Shown here: one piece after another, positions 1 through 8,817 of the stretch
Position numbering within the stretch: the stretch's first letter is position 1
Layout: the number at the start of each line of letters is the position of its first letter
NCBI RefSeq assembly: GCF_008312885.1
Contig: NZ_VSSO01000001.1
Span: 496,001-560,000, forward strand
Source of the DNA: Lolliginicoccus suaedae
Lineage (GTDB): Bacteria; Actinomycetota; Actinomycetes; Mycobacteriales; Mycobacteriaceae
Length of the DNA stretch: 64,000 nt
Direction: 5' to 3'
Notes under the pieces: generated by a model
The model's database searches: none
Told to the model about the DNA's origin: nothing
Seen by the model: only the letters and a program-made list of their open reading frames with translations
Translations under genes and position numbers: made by a program

Positions 1-913
1 CGGTGTTCGGCTGTGCGAGGGCGGGGATGTAGTCGCTGGAGAACAGCACCCGCTTGCAGCCGATGGGATAGTCGGGCCAGACCTTCTCGAACAGGCCGGG
101 CTTGTCCTTGGCCTGGCGCTTCATGTGGGCGCGGGAGATGCGGCGGACGAGCGCGGCGAGCGGCTTGGAGTACACCCAGGCGACACTGAGCGCCTCGACG
201 AGGCCATACCAGGTGCCGCGCTCGGCGAGCTGGGTGGCGGGCAGCAGCTTGAAGATCTTGTGGTGCAGCTCGGTGAACTCGCGGTCGGGCCGTGGCAGCA
301 GGTAGGGGGCGGAGCGCTGGTAAACGTCGAGGTGCGCGGCCCGGGGCTGGATCTCGGGCACGAACTGGATGGAGCTGGCGCCGGTGCCGATGACGGCGAT
401 GCGCTTGCCGTCGAGGTCGATGCCGTGGTCCCACTGCGCCGAGTGGAAGGCCTCTCCGGCGAAGGTGTCGCGGCCGGGGATAGCCGGGGTGGACGGCCGG
501 GATAGCTGGCCCACGGCGGGCACGAGCACGTCGACGGTGAGGGTGTCGCCGGTGCTGAGGTCGAGCGTCCACTGGCCGCTGGCCTCGTCGAACGTCGCGG
601 CGGTGACCTCGGTGCCGAAGCGGATGTGGCGGCGCACGTCGTAGGTGTCGGCGACGCCGCGGATGTAGTCGAGGATCGCTGGTTGCTGCGAGAACCGCCG
701 CGGCCAGCGCGGGTTCGGCTCGTAGGAGTACGAGTAGAACGGCGAGGGCACGTCGCATGCAGCACCGGGATAGGTGTTGTCGCGCCACACTCCCCCGACA
801 TCGCTGGACTTCTCGAGGATGGTGATGTCCTCGTGGCCGGCCTTCTTCAGCTCGATGGCCGCGGCGATGCCACCGAGACCGGCACCAATGATCGCGATGG
901 ACAGGGCTAGCAT
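1..913 (-). CDS. Baeyer-Villiger/FMO-type flavin monooxygenase, C-terminus beyond window
   Basis: This is the N-terminal 304 codons of an FAD- and NADPH-dependent monooxygenase of the flavin-containing/Baeyer-Villiger group, which inserts oxygen into ketones or oxidises hydrophobic substrates. The start is ATG at 913-911. Residues 10-15 form the FAD-binding GAGLGG. Further on are the family fingerprint FAGEAFHSAQW, matching FxGxxxHxxxW, and a second nucleotide-binding motif GTGASS. The usual proline after the fingerprint tryptophan is an aspartate here. It lies 71 nt downstream of the histidine kinase gene on the same strand, so co-transcription with that signalling pair is possible. The 3' end runs off the left edge. 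The substrate cannot be predicted. Confidence 0.88.
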   Translation of the reverse strand, partial: MLALSIAIIGAGLGGIAAAIELKKAGHEDITILEKSSDVGGVWRDNTYPGAACDVPSPFYSYSYEPNPRWPRRFSQQPAILDYIRGVADTYDVRRHIRFGTEVTAATFDEASGQWTLDLSTGDTLTVDVLVPAVGQLSRPSTPAIPGRDTFAGEAFHSAQWDHGIDLDGKRIAVIGTGASSIQFVPEIQPRAAHLDVYQRSAPYLLPRPDREFTELHHKIFKLLPATQLAERGTWYGLVEALSVAWVYSKPLAALVRRISRAHMKRQAKDKPGLFEKVWPDYPIGCKRVLFSSDYIPALAQPNT

Positions 914-984
914 GTGTGGCGTTCTCCGATCAGGGTTCGCGATGTGTCCTGCTCCACAATAGTGGCGGCACCGGTCGGGGGCAG

Positions 985-2424
985 CTAGGGCTGCTCGGCG
1001 GTTCCCTCGGGCGCGGCGAGCGGGAGGCGCACCACGAAGCGGGTATCGCCTGGCGCGGACTCCACGCGGATGTCGCCATGGTGCTTGTTGGCGACGATGC
1101 GGAAGGAGATGTCGAGCCCGAGACCGGTCCCCTCCCCGACGGGCTTGGTGGTGAAGAACGGCTCGAAGATGCGCTGCTCGATCTCCGGTGGCACGCCGGG
1201 CCCGGTGTCGCCGATCTCGATCGCCGCGCAGTCGTTCTCCCGATAGGTGCGCACGGTCAGGGTGCCGGGCCCGCTCATGGCACCGATCGCGTTGTCGATG
1301 AGGTTGGTCCACACCTGGTTGAGCTCGGCGGCGTAGCACGGCAGGGCGGGCAGCGCGCGGTCGTAGTCCTTGACGACGGTGATGGCATCGGTCAGCTTGC
1401 CACTGAGCATGACGAGGGTGCTGTCGAGCAACTCGTGGACATCGACGACCTGGAACGGGGCGCGGTCCATCTGCGAGTACTGCTTGGCAGCATCGACGAG
1501 GGTGGTGATGCGGTGGGTGGAATCGGTGATCTCGTTCAGCAGCAGCTCGGTCTCGACGGTGTGGTCGAGCCACTGCATCGCGCCATCGAGCACGGTGCCG
1601 CTGATCGCGTCGGCGGCCTGATCGAGCCACGCGAGGGTGATGCCGGCCTGGGCGAAGGTGGGCGCGATGTCCCAAGCACGTGTGATGCCGTGATCGTCGA
1701 GCCATTCGCCGAGCTCGTCCTCGCGATCGGCCTCCTCCATCGGCGAGAGCGCCGGCGCGGTCGCGACTAGCTCCACGGCCTGCTCCTGGAGGCCCACGAG
1801 GGTGTCGAGGATCGCGGGGTCGATGTCCTCGCGGGCGATGCGGGCGAGCTTGTGGCGCATCCCCGCGACCCGCTCGCGCAGGGCGGAGGTGGCGCGGACG
1901 GCCGCGGCGGCGGGATTGTTCAGCTCGTGCGTCAGGCCCGCGGAGAGGGAGCCGAGAGCGAGGAGGCGCTCGCGCTGCTCGATGATGCGCCGGGAGTTCT
2001 GCCCGCCGAAGAACACCCCTTCGAGCAGGTGCACGGCCATGGGGAACCATTGCTGCATCATCAGTGCGAATGTGGTCGCGTCGAGCACGAAGAAACGGGC
2101 AGGCTTGATGACGTGCAACGATGCGCCATAGGTCTGGTCGACGCGGTCGCCGAGGAACGCCGACCATGCCCCGGCGTAGGCGCCGCGGTGATCGGTGCGC
2201 ACGGTCTCGATCTCCTGGCCGCCCGAGAGCTTGCGCAGCGCGATCTCGCCGTCGATGAGGACGTAGAAGCAGGTGGCGGTGTCTCCCTCGCGGAAGACCG
2301 GGCCGGGCTCGATGTTCTCGATATGTCCATCGCGGCAGAGCCAGTCGAGCTGCTCGTCGTCGAGCTTCTCGAACAGGAACAGCGATCGCAGCTCGTCCTT
2401 GCTGCACGGGATGCGGCCGGTCAT
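985..2424 (-). CDS. cyclic-nucleotide-binding-domain sensor histidine kinase
   Basis: This is a soluble histidine kinase of 479 aa with no membrane segment. Residues about 10-125 look like a CAP/cNMP-binding fold, including the FREGDTATCFYVLIDGEI stretch typical of the beta roll. The phosphoacceptor H-box is SAGLTHELNNP with His166. The catalytic domain has an N-box (NLIDNAIGAM), a G1 box (GDTGPGVPPE), an F-box (IFEPFFTTK) and a G2 box (GEGTGLGLDI). Its ATG overlaps the stop of the receiver/TrxR-like gene by four bases (ATGA), so the two are translationally coupled and it very likely phosphorylates that receiver. The input could be a cyclic nucleotide or another small ligand. Confidence 0.92.
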   Translation of the reverse strand: MTGRIPCSKDELRSLFLFEKLDDEQLDWLCRDGHIENIEPGPVFREGDTATCFYVLIDGEIALRKLSGGQEIETVRTDHRGAYAGAWSAFLGDRVDQTYGASLHVIKPARFFVLDATTFALMMQQWFPMAVHLLEGVFFGGQNSRRIIEQRERLLALGSLSAGLTHELNNPAAAAVRATSALRERVAGMRHKLARIAREDIDPAILDTLVGLQEQAVELVATAPALSPMEEADREDELGEWLDDHGITRAWDIAPTFAQAGITLAWLDQAADAISGTVLDGAMQWLDHTVETELLLNEITDSTHRITTLVDAAKQYSQMDRAPFQVVDVHELLDSTLVMLSGKLTDAITVVKDYDRALPALPCYAAELNQVWTNLIDNAIGAMSGPGTLTVRTYRENDCAAIEIGDTGPGVPPEIEQRIFEPFFTTKPVGEGTGLGLDISFRIVANKHHGDIRVESAPGDTRFVVRLPLAAPEGTAEQP

Positions 2425-4109
2425 GGCTTGGCCAGGTATCGGTGGACGAGCATGACTGCCATGGCGCCCTCGCCCACGGCGGAGGCGACGCGCTTGGCTG
2501 ATTCGGAGCGGACGTCACCGGCGGCGAAGACGCCGGGGACGCTGGCCTCGAGATAGTGCGGCGATCGCTCGAGCGTCCACCCCGAGGGCCGGTCGCCGTT
2601 GCTGGCGAGGTCGGGCCCGGCGAGGATGAAGCCGCGCTCGTCGCGGGCGATGGTGCCGTCGAGCCATTCGGTGCGGGGCTCGGCGCCGATGAACAGGAAC
2701 AGCCATCCGGCCTCGATGGTTTCCTCCACGCCGCCCGCGCGCAGCCGGATCCGCTCGAGGCGGTCGCTGCCCTCGGCCCCGATCACCTCGGTGCCGGTGC
2801 GCACGGTGATGGTGCTGATGGCCCTGATCTGCTCGATGAGGTAGTGCGACATGGATTTCTCGAGGCCCTCGGCGCGCACCACGATGGTCACCGACCTCGC
2901 GTGGCGGGACAGGTAGACCGCGGCCTGGCCTGCCGAGTTCGCCCCGCCGACGATGTATACGTCCTCGCTGGCGCAGCGGGGTGCCTCGCTCAGCGCCGCG
3001 CCGTAGTGCACGCCCCGGCCGATGAGCTCGTCGATGCCGGGAGCGGGGTGCTTCCGGTAGGAGACCCCGGTGGCGATGATGACGGTATGGGCGGCGAGCT
3101 CGCTGCCGTCGGCGAAGCGGACGACCCGGGCGGCGCCGCGCGCCTCGAGGCCGGTCACGTCGCGGGCGGTGATGATCTCGGCGCCGAAGCGGGCTGCCTG
3201 GCGGCGGGCACGATCGGCGAGCTGCGCCCCGGAGACTCCGTCGGGGAAGCCGAGGTAGTTCTCGATCCGGGAGCTCTGGCCGGCCTGCCCGCCGGTGGCG
3301 GTGCGCTCGACGAGAACGGTCCGCAGCCCCTCCGACGCCCCGTAGACCGCGGAGCCGAGGCCTGCTGGTCCCCCGCCGATGACGATGAGGTCGTAGAAGT
3401 CGCGCGCGGGGGCGGTGCTCAGCCCGGCGTGGTCGGCGAGCTCGGTGTCGGTGGGGTCGATGAGGGCCTCGCCGGCGGCGGTGATGACCACGGGCAGGTT
3501 GTCGGCGTGGGCACCGGCCGCCTCGAGCAGCCGGGTGCCCTCGGGCTCGTCGGCCATGTACCAGCGGTAGGGCAGCTGGTTGCGGGCGAGGAAGTCGCGG
3601 ACCTGCGCGGAGCGGGCCGACCAGCGGTGGCCGACGATCTTGGCCTCGGGCACGGGCCGGTGCTCGGTGGCGAGCCATGACTCGAGCTGGGCATCGATGA
3701 CCGGGTAGAGCTTCTCCTCCGGCGGGTCCCACGGCTTGAGCAGGTAGTAGTCGAGATCGACGACGTTGATCGCGTCGATCGCTGCGCTGGTGTCGGCGTA
3801 GGCGGTGAGCAGGATGCGGCGGCTGTGCGGGTGGATGTCCATGGCGTGCTCGAGGAACGCGAGGCCATCCATGCCGGGCATGCGGAAGTCCGCGATGAGG
3901 ATGGCGACCTGCTGGCCGCGCAGCGCGACCTCGCGCAGCGCCTCGAGCGCGTCGGGCCCGGATTGCGCGCGCATGATCCGGTAGTCGCTCGCGTAGCGGC
4001 GGCGCAGGTCGCGGACGACGGCGCGGGAGACGCCGGGGTCGTCGTCGATGCTGAGGATGACGGGCTTGAGCTGCGCGGTCGGTGGGCTCGCGCCGCTCGG
4101 TTCGGTCAT
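2421..4109 (-). CDS. response-regulator receiver fused to thioredoxin-reductase-like flavoprotein
   Basis: The protein is 562 aa from ATG 4109; a GTG two codons upstream is an alternative. A CheY-like receiver comes first: acidic pocket IDDDPG, phosphoacceptor Asp74 in LIADFRMPG, conserved Thr102 and Lys125. Residues about 155-225 look like a glutaredoxin/thioredoxin-like linker domain without cysteines. Then comes a two-dinucleotide-binding flavoprotein domain with GGGPAG at about 245-250, GGQAGQSSRIENYLGFP, a second Rossmann motif VGGANSAGQAA and a C-terminal FAAGDVR. The redox-active CxxC expected between the two nucleotide sites in thioredoxin reductase is absent: the region reads GVHYGAALSEAPRC. 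It probably transmits a kinase signal into flavin chemistry rather than reducing thioredoxin. The same fusion is annotated in other actinobacteria. Confidence 0.92.
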   Translation of the reverse strand: MTEPSGASPPTAQLKPVILSIDDDPGVSRAVVRDLRRRYASDYRIMRAQSGPDALEALREVALRGQQVAILIADFRMPGMDGLAFLEHAMDIHPHSRRILLTAYADTSAAIDAINVVDLDYYLLKPWDPPEEKLYPVIDAQLESWLATEHRPVPEAKIVGHRWSARSAQVRDFLARNQLPYRWYMADEPEGTRLLEAAGAHADNLPVVITAAGEALIDPTDTELADHAGLSTAPARDFYDLIVIGGGPAGLGSAVYGASEGLRTVLVERTATGGQAGQSSRIENYLGFPDGVSGAQLADRARRQAARFGAEIITARDVTGLEARGAARVVRFADGSELAAHTVIIATGVSYRKHPAPGIDELIGRGVHYGAALSEAPRCASEDVYIVGGANSAGQAAVYLSRHARSVTIVVRAEGLEKSMSHYLIEQIRAISTITVRTGTEVIGAEGSDRLERIRLRAGGVEETIEAGWLFLFIGAEPRTEWLDGTIARDERGFILAGPDLASNGDRPSGWTLERSPHYLEASVPGVFAAGDVRSESAKRVASAVGEGAMAVMLVHRYLAKP

Positions 4110-4160
4110 GGCCACCAGTATGCCGATCGTGGTGGGCGTGTGGGGCCGGGCCGGGCATGG

Positions 4161-4182
4161 ACACCTAATTATTCACAGGTGT
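4161..4182. promoter_or_regulatory. inverted repeat in divergent promoter region
   Basis: ACACCT and AGGTGT form 6-bp arms around a 10-nt AT-rich spacer. They lie in the 139-nt gap between the receiver/TrxR gene (leftward) and the MpaB-family gene (rightward). TAGAAT at 4182-4187 could be a -10 element for the rightward genes. An operator role is inferred from symmetry and position; the binding protein is unknown, with the TetR gene at 7264-7893 as one candidate. Confidence 0.4.
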
Positions 4183-4248
4183 AGAATATTGCTTCGGTCG
4201 CGTAGCGACGCTGCCTCGCGCCACCAGACCACTGCAAAGGAGCAGCTC

Positions 4249-5340
4249 ATGGCAAGACAGGGGATTGCTCGAGCTCACCACCGCAACGAGCCCCGGCGCA
4301 CGGTGGAGCCGCTGGCCGATTACGGCTTCTTCGGCCCCGGATCCGTCACCTGGAAGGTCTGGGGCCACTCGACCACCCCCATCCTGGGCCTGCAGCGCGC
4401 CGTCGTCGTCGAGGAGCTCGACCCCGCCCTGGTCGCCGCCGTCGATGCGACGGGCGCCAACTACGCCCGCCCCCGCACGCGGTACGACCGCACCGTCCGC
4501 TACTTCGCCACCGTCGCCCTCGCGGACAGCGAGACCGTCCTCAAGGCCGCCGACGTGCTCGTCAAGGTCCATGCCCGCGCGATCGGCACCGAGCCGCTCA
4601 GCGGCAACGCCTACGACGCCAACGACCCTCGCTCCCAGCTGTGGATCCTCGTCACCGGCTGGCACTCCGTGCTCACGATGCACGAGGCCTATGGCGGCGG
4701 CCCCCTCACCGACGAGGAGGACCGCCAGTACTGGGCCGAGTGCGCCATCGCCGCCGAGATGCAGACCTGCGACCCCGCGGACGTGCCACGGTCGCGCGAG
4801 GAGGCGCGTGCCTACTTCGAGCGCATGCGTCCCCACCTCGCCGTCAGCGAGGCCGCGCAGCGCATGATGGACCATCTGCTCACCGCCAAGGTCGCCATGC
4901 CCGAGCTGCCGCTGCCGCTGCGGCCCCTCGCGCACATGCTCTCCGCGCTCCTGCGGGCCGGCACCATCGCCACGCTGCCGCGCTGGATGCGCCGGCTCAG
5001 CGGTTTCGATCAGCCCGCCGCCGTGGATCTCGCGGTGCGCCCCGTGCTCAAGGCCGGCTTCGCGCTCGTCGAGGCGAGCCCGCGGCTCAAGCTCGCGATC
5101 GCCTCCGCGCTCGCGCCCTCCCTCCACCCCATCGCGGCGCCCCAGATCCTTGGCATCGCCCCGCTCTCCCCCGAGGTCCTTACCCCCGCGCAGGCCCGCG
5201 CCCGCTACGGCTACCCCCGCCCCGCCGAAGCGCACCGCGAGCTGCGCGCCAGGCAGTGGCAGCGCGTGCTCGGCGAGGGCAAGCCACCCAGCGACGAGGG
5301 CCTCGTCGAGTCCGAGGCCCACCTCGGCAACCTCGCCTGA
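4249..5340 (+). CDS. oxygenase MpaB family protein (DUF2236)
   Basis: This protein of 363 aa belongs to the DUF2236/MpaB family, related to the haem-dependent latex-clearing and mycophenolic-acid MpaB oxygenases. The diagnostic N-terminal stretch DYGFFGPGSVTWKVW is present, followed by a His in VKVHARAIG and a TGWHSVLTMHEAYGG block, which carry the histidines expected around the haem. Start ATG 4249 is chosen because AAAGGA at 4236-4241 sits 7 nt upstream and the conserved region begins shortly after. It is followed after 23 nt by an acyl-CoA dehydrogenase gene with its own ribosome binding site, suggesting a two-gene operon acting on lipid-like substrates. The substrate is unknown. Confidence 0.85.
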   Translation: MARQGIARAHHRNEPRRTVEPLADYGFFGPGSVTWKVWGHSTTPILGLQRAVVVEELDPALVAAVDATGANYARPRTRYDRTVRYFATVALADSETVLKAADVLVKVHARAIGTEPLSGNAYDANDPRSQLWILVTGWHSVLTMHEAYGGGPLTDEEDRQYWAECAIAAEMQTCDPADVPRSREEARAYFERMRPHLAVSEAAQRMMDHLLTAKVAMPELPLPLRPLAHMLSALLRAGTIATLPRWMRRLSGFDQPAAVDLAVRPVLKAGFALVEASPRLKLAIASALAPSLHPIAAPQILGIAPLSPEVLTPAQARARYGYPRPAEAHRELRARQWQRVLGEGKPPSDEGLVESEAHLGNLA

Positions 5341-5363
5341 CCCATCCCCTACGAAAGGAAGCC

Positions 5364-7259
5364 ATGACCCCCTCCACCGCGCCCCTGAACCCGCGCGAGC
5401 CAGATTTCACCGCGTTCGACGCCACCACCCGCCGGATCTTCGACGTCACGATCGACTTCTTCGAATCGAAGGGAAAGGCCTGGCTCAAGCAGCAGGACCG
5501 TGATCGCGCCTGGTACTCGGACTTCCTCGACCTCGTCAAGCGCGAGCGCATCTTCGCCACGTTCCTCACCCCCGCCACCGAGGCCGACGGCGACCCCGAC
5601 AAGCGGTGGGACACTGCCCGCAACGCGATGTACAGCCAGATCCTCGGCTTCTACGGCATGCAGTACTGGTACGTGTGGCAGGTGACGATCCTCGGCCTCG
5701 GGCCGATCTGGCAATCGAGCAACACCGCCGCGCGGCGCCGGGCGGCCGAGATGCTCGAGTCCGGCGAGATCTTCGCGTTCGGCCTCTCCGAGCAGGACCA
5801 CGGCGCGGACGTCTACTCCACCGGCATGGTGCTCGAGCCCGGGACGGACGGTGGCTACCGCGCGACGGGGAGCAAGTACTACATCGGCAACGGCAACCTC
5901 GCGGGCATGGTGTCGGTATTCGGCCGCCGCTCCGACAAGCCCATCATCGACAGCTCCGACATCGAGCGGTACCGGCCCGAGGAGGACTTCGAGGGCTACT
6001 TGTTCTTCGCCGCCGACAGCCAGCACAAGGCCTACAAGCTGCGCAAGAACGTCGTCGACGCGCAGATGTATGTCGCAGCGTTCGACCTCGAGGACTACCC
6101 CGTGCGGGCCGAGGACGTACTCCACGAGGGCAAGTCCGCGTTCCACGCCGCGATCAACACCGTCAACATCGGCAAGTTCAACCTCGGCTTCGGCGCGATC
6201 GGTGCCTGCGAGCACGCCATGTACGAGGCCCTGACCCACGCCGAGAACCGGATCCTCTTCGGACAGCGCGTCACCGAGTTCCCCCAGATCCGCCGCATGA
6301 CCGCTGAGGCCTACGCCCGGCTCGTCGGGATGAAGCTCTACAGCGAGCGCGCTATCGACTACATGCGCTCCGCTTCCCCCGGGGACCGGCGCTACCTGCT
6401 GTTCAACGCCATCGAGAAGATGAACGTCACCCGCGAGGGCGAGAAGATCATCACGCTGCTGTCGGACACCATCGCCGCGCGCGCCTTCGAGAGTGACATG
6501 TACTTCACCATGGCGCTGCTCGGGGTGACGGGCCTGCCCCGGCTCGAGGGCACCGTCCACGTCAACATGGCGCTATCGCTGAAGTTCCTGCCGAACTACA
6601 TGTTCCGGCCCACCGATGCCGGCCACGCCGCGCTGAGCAAGCTCCCGGTCGGGCGTGCCCCGCGTTCCGCGATGACCGCCCTCGCCAAGGGCGCCCGCGG
6701 CATCAGCAGCATCACTGCCGCGGCCCTGCCCGGACAAGCCACTGCCCTGCCCGAGGTGCCCGTGCGGCGCGACGCCACCGACGACGTCTTCCTGTTCAAC
6801 CAGGGGCCGAGCCGGGGGCTGGGCAAGGTGCGGTTCGCCGACTGGCGGCCAGTGCTGCGCGCGCATGCCACCATCCCCAACGTGGCGGTTTTCCTCGAGC
6901 AGGCCGACTCGCTGCAATCCCTGCTCGCGGCCGCTGCACCCACCGCCGAGCAGCAGAAGGACGTGGACTTCCTCTTCTGCATCGGGGAGATGTTCACCCT
7001 GCTGCCCTACGCCCAGCTGATCCTCGAGCAGGCCAGCCACGAGGGAACCAGCGTGGACGTGCTCGATCAGCTGTTCGAGATCCTCGTCACCGACATGTCC
7101 CGGCATGCCACCACCCTGCACTGCAAGCCGACCGCCACCCCGGCGCAGCGCAAGCGCGCCCTCGACCTGCTGCGCCAGCCCGTGGGCGACCCGGACCGGC
7201 TCGACCGTGTCGTCGCGCGGGCCCGCTCGCTCGCCGGGGCCTACGAGATGAACCCCTAG
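5364..7259 (+). CDS. acyl-CoA dehydrogenase family protein (long form)
   Basis: A flavin-dependent acyl-CoA dehydrogenase-like enzyme of 631 aa, much longer than the usual 380-400 aa. It resembles the enlarged FadE and acyl-CoA-oxidase-like forms of actinobacteria. The flavin/substrate region GLSEQDHGADVYSTGM and the following YIGNGNLAGM are recognisable, as is the helical C-terminal half with RILFGQRVTEFPQIRRM. The start ATG 5364 has GAAAGGA 5 nt upstream. It lies in the same operon as the MpaB-like gene and is convergent with the TetR gene, whose stop is only 4 nt away. I could not place the catalytic glutamate with confidence, so whether it is a dehydrogenase or an oxidase is open. Confidence 0.82.
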   Translation: MTPSTAPLNPREPDFTAFDATTRRIFDVTIDFFESKGKAWLKQQDRDRAWYSDFLDLVKRERIFATFLTPATEADGDPDKRWDTARNAMYSQILGFYGMQYWYVWQVTILGLGPIWQSSNTAARRRAAEMLESGEIFAFGLSEQDHGADVYSTGMVLEPGTDGGYRATGSKYYIGNGNLAGMVSVFGRRSDKPIIDSSDIERYRPEEDFEGYLFFAADSQHKAYKLRKNVVDAQMYVAAFDLEDYPVRAEDVLHEGKSAFHAAINTVNIGKFNLGFGAIGACEHAMYEALTHAENRILFGQRVTEFPQIRRMTAEAYARLVGMKLYSERAIDYMRSASPGDRRYLLFNAIEKMNVTREGEKIITLLSDTIAARAFESDMYFTMALLGVTGLPRLEGTVHVNMALSLKFLPNYMFRPTDAGHAALSKLPVGRAPRSAMTALAKGARGISSITAAALPGQATALPEVPVRRDATDDVFLFNQGPSRGLGKVRFADWRPVLRAHATIPNVAVFLEQADSLQSLLAAAAPTAEQQKDVDFLFCIGEMFTLLPYAQLILEQASHEGTSVDVLDQLFEILVTDMSRHATTLHCKPTATPAQRKRALDLLRQPVGDPDRLDRVVARARSLAGAYEMNP

Positions 7260-7263
7260 CGCA

Positions 7264-7893
7264 TCAGACCTTGCTGAAGGCCCGCCACATCGCATGCCCA
7301 TACAGCTCACCGAGCTCATCAGGCGACCATGTGGCGGGCTCATCAAGCAGGGACCGCATTGCCGCCTCGCACGAGGAGATGAACAGCTCGACGAGAACCG
7401 GTAGCTTGCGCTCCAGATCTGGGGTGGCCCGCGCTCGCAGCATCGGGGCGAGCTGGGCGCGGGCCGCTGCGGCCACCTCGGCGCGCGCCGCAACGAAGCG
7501 ATCCGCCACCTCCGGCTCCCGAGCGTGGGAGAACGTCAACCGCCACGAATCCGCATGCGCCGCGCCCGCCCGCAGCAATGCCTGGTAGCCGCGGACGAAT
7601 GCATCCTCGGGATTGTGAGCGGCTCGCGCGGATGCCTCTAGCGCCTCCATCGTCGAGCCGAGCAGCACCTGCGACTCGCGGTCGAGCAGCGCATCGATCA
7701 GCTCCACCCGATCAGAGAAGCACGAGTACACCACCGGCCGCGTCACATCGAGCCGGTCCGCGACCGCCCGGATCGTCACCGCGCTCACGCCCTCGGAGAC
7801 CGCGATGCCCAGTGCCGCGTCCAGGATCTGCGGGCGCCGCCGATCCGGGCCAAGGTGAGCGGCGCGGGGACGCTGGCTCGATGCAGCAGGCAC
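7264..7893 (-). CDS. TetR/AcrR family transcriptional regulator
   Basis: A one-component repressor-type regulator of about 209 aa. The N-terminal helix-turn-helix is visible in TIRAVADRLDVTRPVVYSCF, preceded by the typical ILDAALGIAVSEG helix. The C-terminal ligand-binding half is helical and lacks strong family signatures. GTG 7893 is preferred because GAGGAG lies 5 nt upstream; a GTG 11 codons earlier has no such site. It is the last gene of the leftward run SRPBCC, alpha/beta hydrolase, tetR (79 nt after the hydrolase) and is convergent with the acyl-CoA dehydrogenase. It may control its own operon or the MpaB/dehydrogenase operon. Confidence 0.85.
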   Translation of the reverse strand: MPAASSQRPRAAHLGPDRRRPQILDAALGIAVSEGVSAVTIRAVADRLDVTRPVVYSCFSDRVELIDALLDRESQVLLGSTMEALEASARAAHNPEDAFVRGYQALLRAGAAHADSWRLTFSHAREPEVADRFVAARAEVAAAARAQLAPMLRARATPDLERKLPVLVELFISSCEAAMRSLLDEPATWSPDELGELYGHAMWRAFSKV

Positions 7894-7971
7894 AGCAGCT
7901 CCTCGGTCGGACCGACATTGCCCCACCGATCCTAGGTGCTGGCCTGGCTAGCGGCGTCGGCGGCTTCCGCG

Positions 7972-8817
7972 TCAGGCCCACGCCTCGAGCTGCTCGCGCA
8001 GCCACGCCACGAGGTCCAGGGGCGCATCGAGCATCACGTGATGGCCCGCGCCGTTGATAGTTGCGAACGGGGCATCGGGCGGCAGCACCCGCCGCGTCGC
8101 CTCGAGGATCTCGTCGGTCACCACCGAGTCCCGGCCCGCGCGCAGCAACGCCGCCGGGGCGCGCACCGGCCCCTCGACCGCGTGCGGCATCGTCAGGGCC
8201 GCGAAGATCGCCGGATCGAACTTCCACGACCATCCCTCCGGCACCGCCTGCACGGAGTGCCCACCGATGTGGCGCTGCAGATGGTCCGCGATCGGCGTGG
8301 ACGTGCCGAAGGGGCGGAACGCAGCCACCGCCTCCTCACGGGTCCGGTAGACCCGGCCCGGACGCGCGGCAAGGTCCGCGAAGGCCGCGCGCGCGGCGGC
8401 ACCGGGCATCCCCGCGAACCCGGTATCGAGGAACGCGATCCCACCGAGGCCAGGGCGCGTGCGCTCTAGGTGGTACGCGACCCGGCCGCCCATGCTGTGC
8501 GCCACGACGATCGGCCGGTCGCAGCCATCGAGCAGCGCCCCGACCTCCCGCGCCCACATCGCGTAGCTGTAGCGCGCGCGGTGGCCGCTATCGCCGTGGC
8601 CGGACAAGCTCACCGCCACGACCCGGCGGCCCTGCGCGAGCGATGGCCCGATGTGGTCCCACCAGTGCGCGTTCGCCGCCGCGCCATGCACCAGCACCAC
8701 CAAGGGATCCCCCGCCCGGCCCCAAGCCCGGTACGCGATGTCGACGCCGTCGACAGGTAGCGTGCCGGTTTCCACCGGAGCATCGAGGGCGCGCTGGAAC
8801 CATTCGGGTGCGGTCAC
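7972..8817 (-). CDS. alpha/beta hydrolase
   Basis: A serine hydrolase of the alpha/beta fold, 281 aa. The oxyanion-hole region LVHGAAANAHWW, the nucleophile elbow VAHSMGG with the catalytic Ser, an Asp candidate in LRAGRDSVV and the catalytic His in NGAGHHVML are in the right order and spacing. The GTG start overlaps the stop of the upstream SRPBCC gene by four bases (GTGA), indicating translational coupling. There is no signal peptide, so it is cytoplasmic. The substrate is likely a small ester, lactone or C-C bond compound, but the sequence does not decide. Confidence 0.85.
   Translation of the reverse strand: MTAPEWFQRALDAPVETGTLPVDGVDIAYRAWGRAGDPLVVLVHGAAANAHWWDHIGPSLAQGRRVVAVSLSGHGDSGHRARYSYAMWAREVGALLDGCDRPIVVAHSMGGRVAYHLERTRPGLGGIAFLDTGFAGMPGAAARAAFADLAARPGRVYRTREEAVAAFRPFGTSTPIADHLQRHIGGHSVQAVPEGWSWKFDPAIFAALTMPHAVEGPVRAPAALLRAGRDSVVTDEILEATRRVLPPDAPFATINGAGHHVMLDAPLDLVAWLREQLEAWA

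Noticed and set aside
4641-5363. Rightward open frame fused in frame to the N-terminus of the long acyl-CoA dehydrogenase
   Set aside because: It overlaps the MpaB-family gene in another frame and is Arg/Ala/Pro-rich. A good ribosome binding site and ATG at 5364 define the real start.
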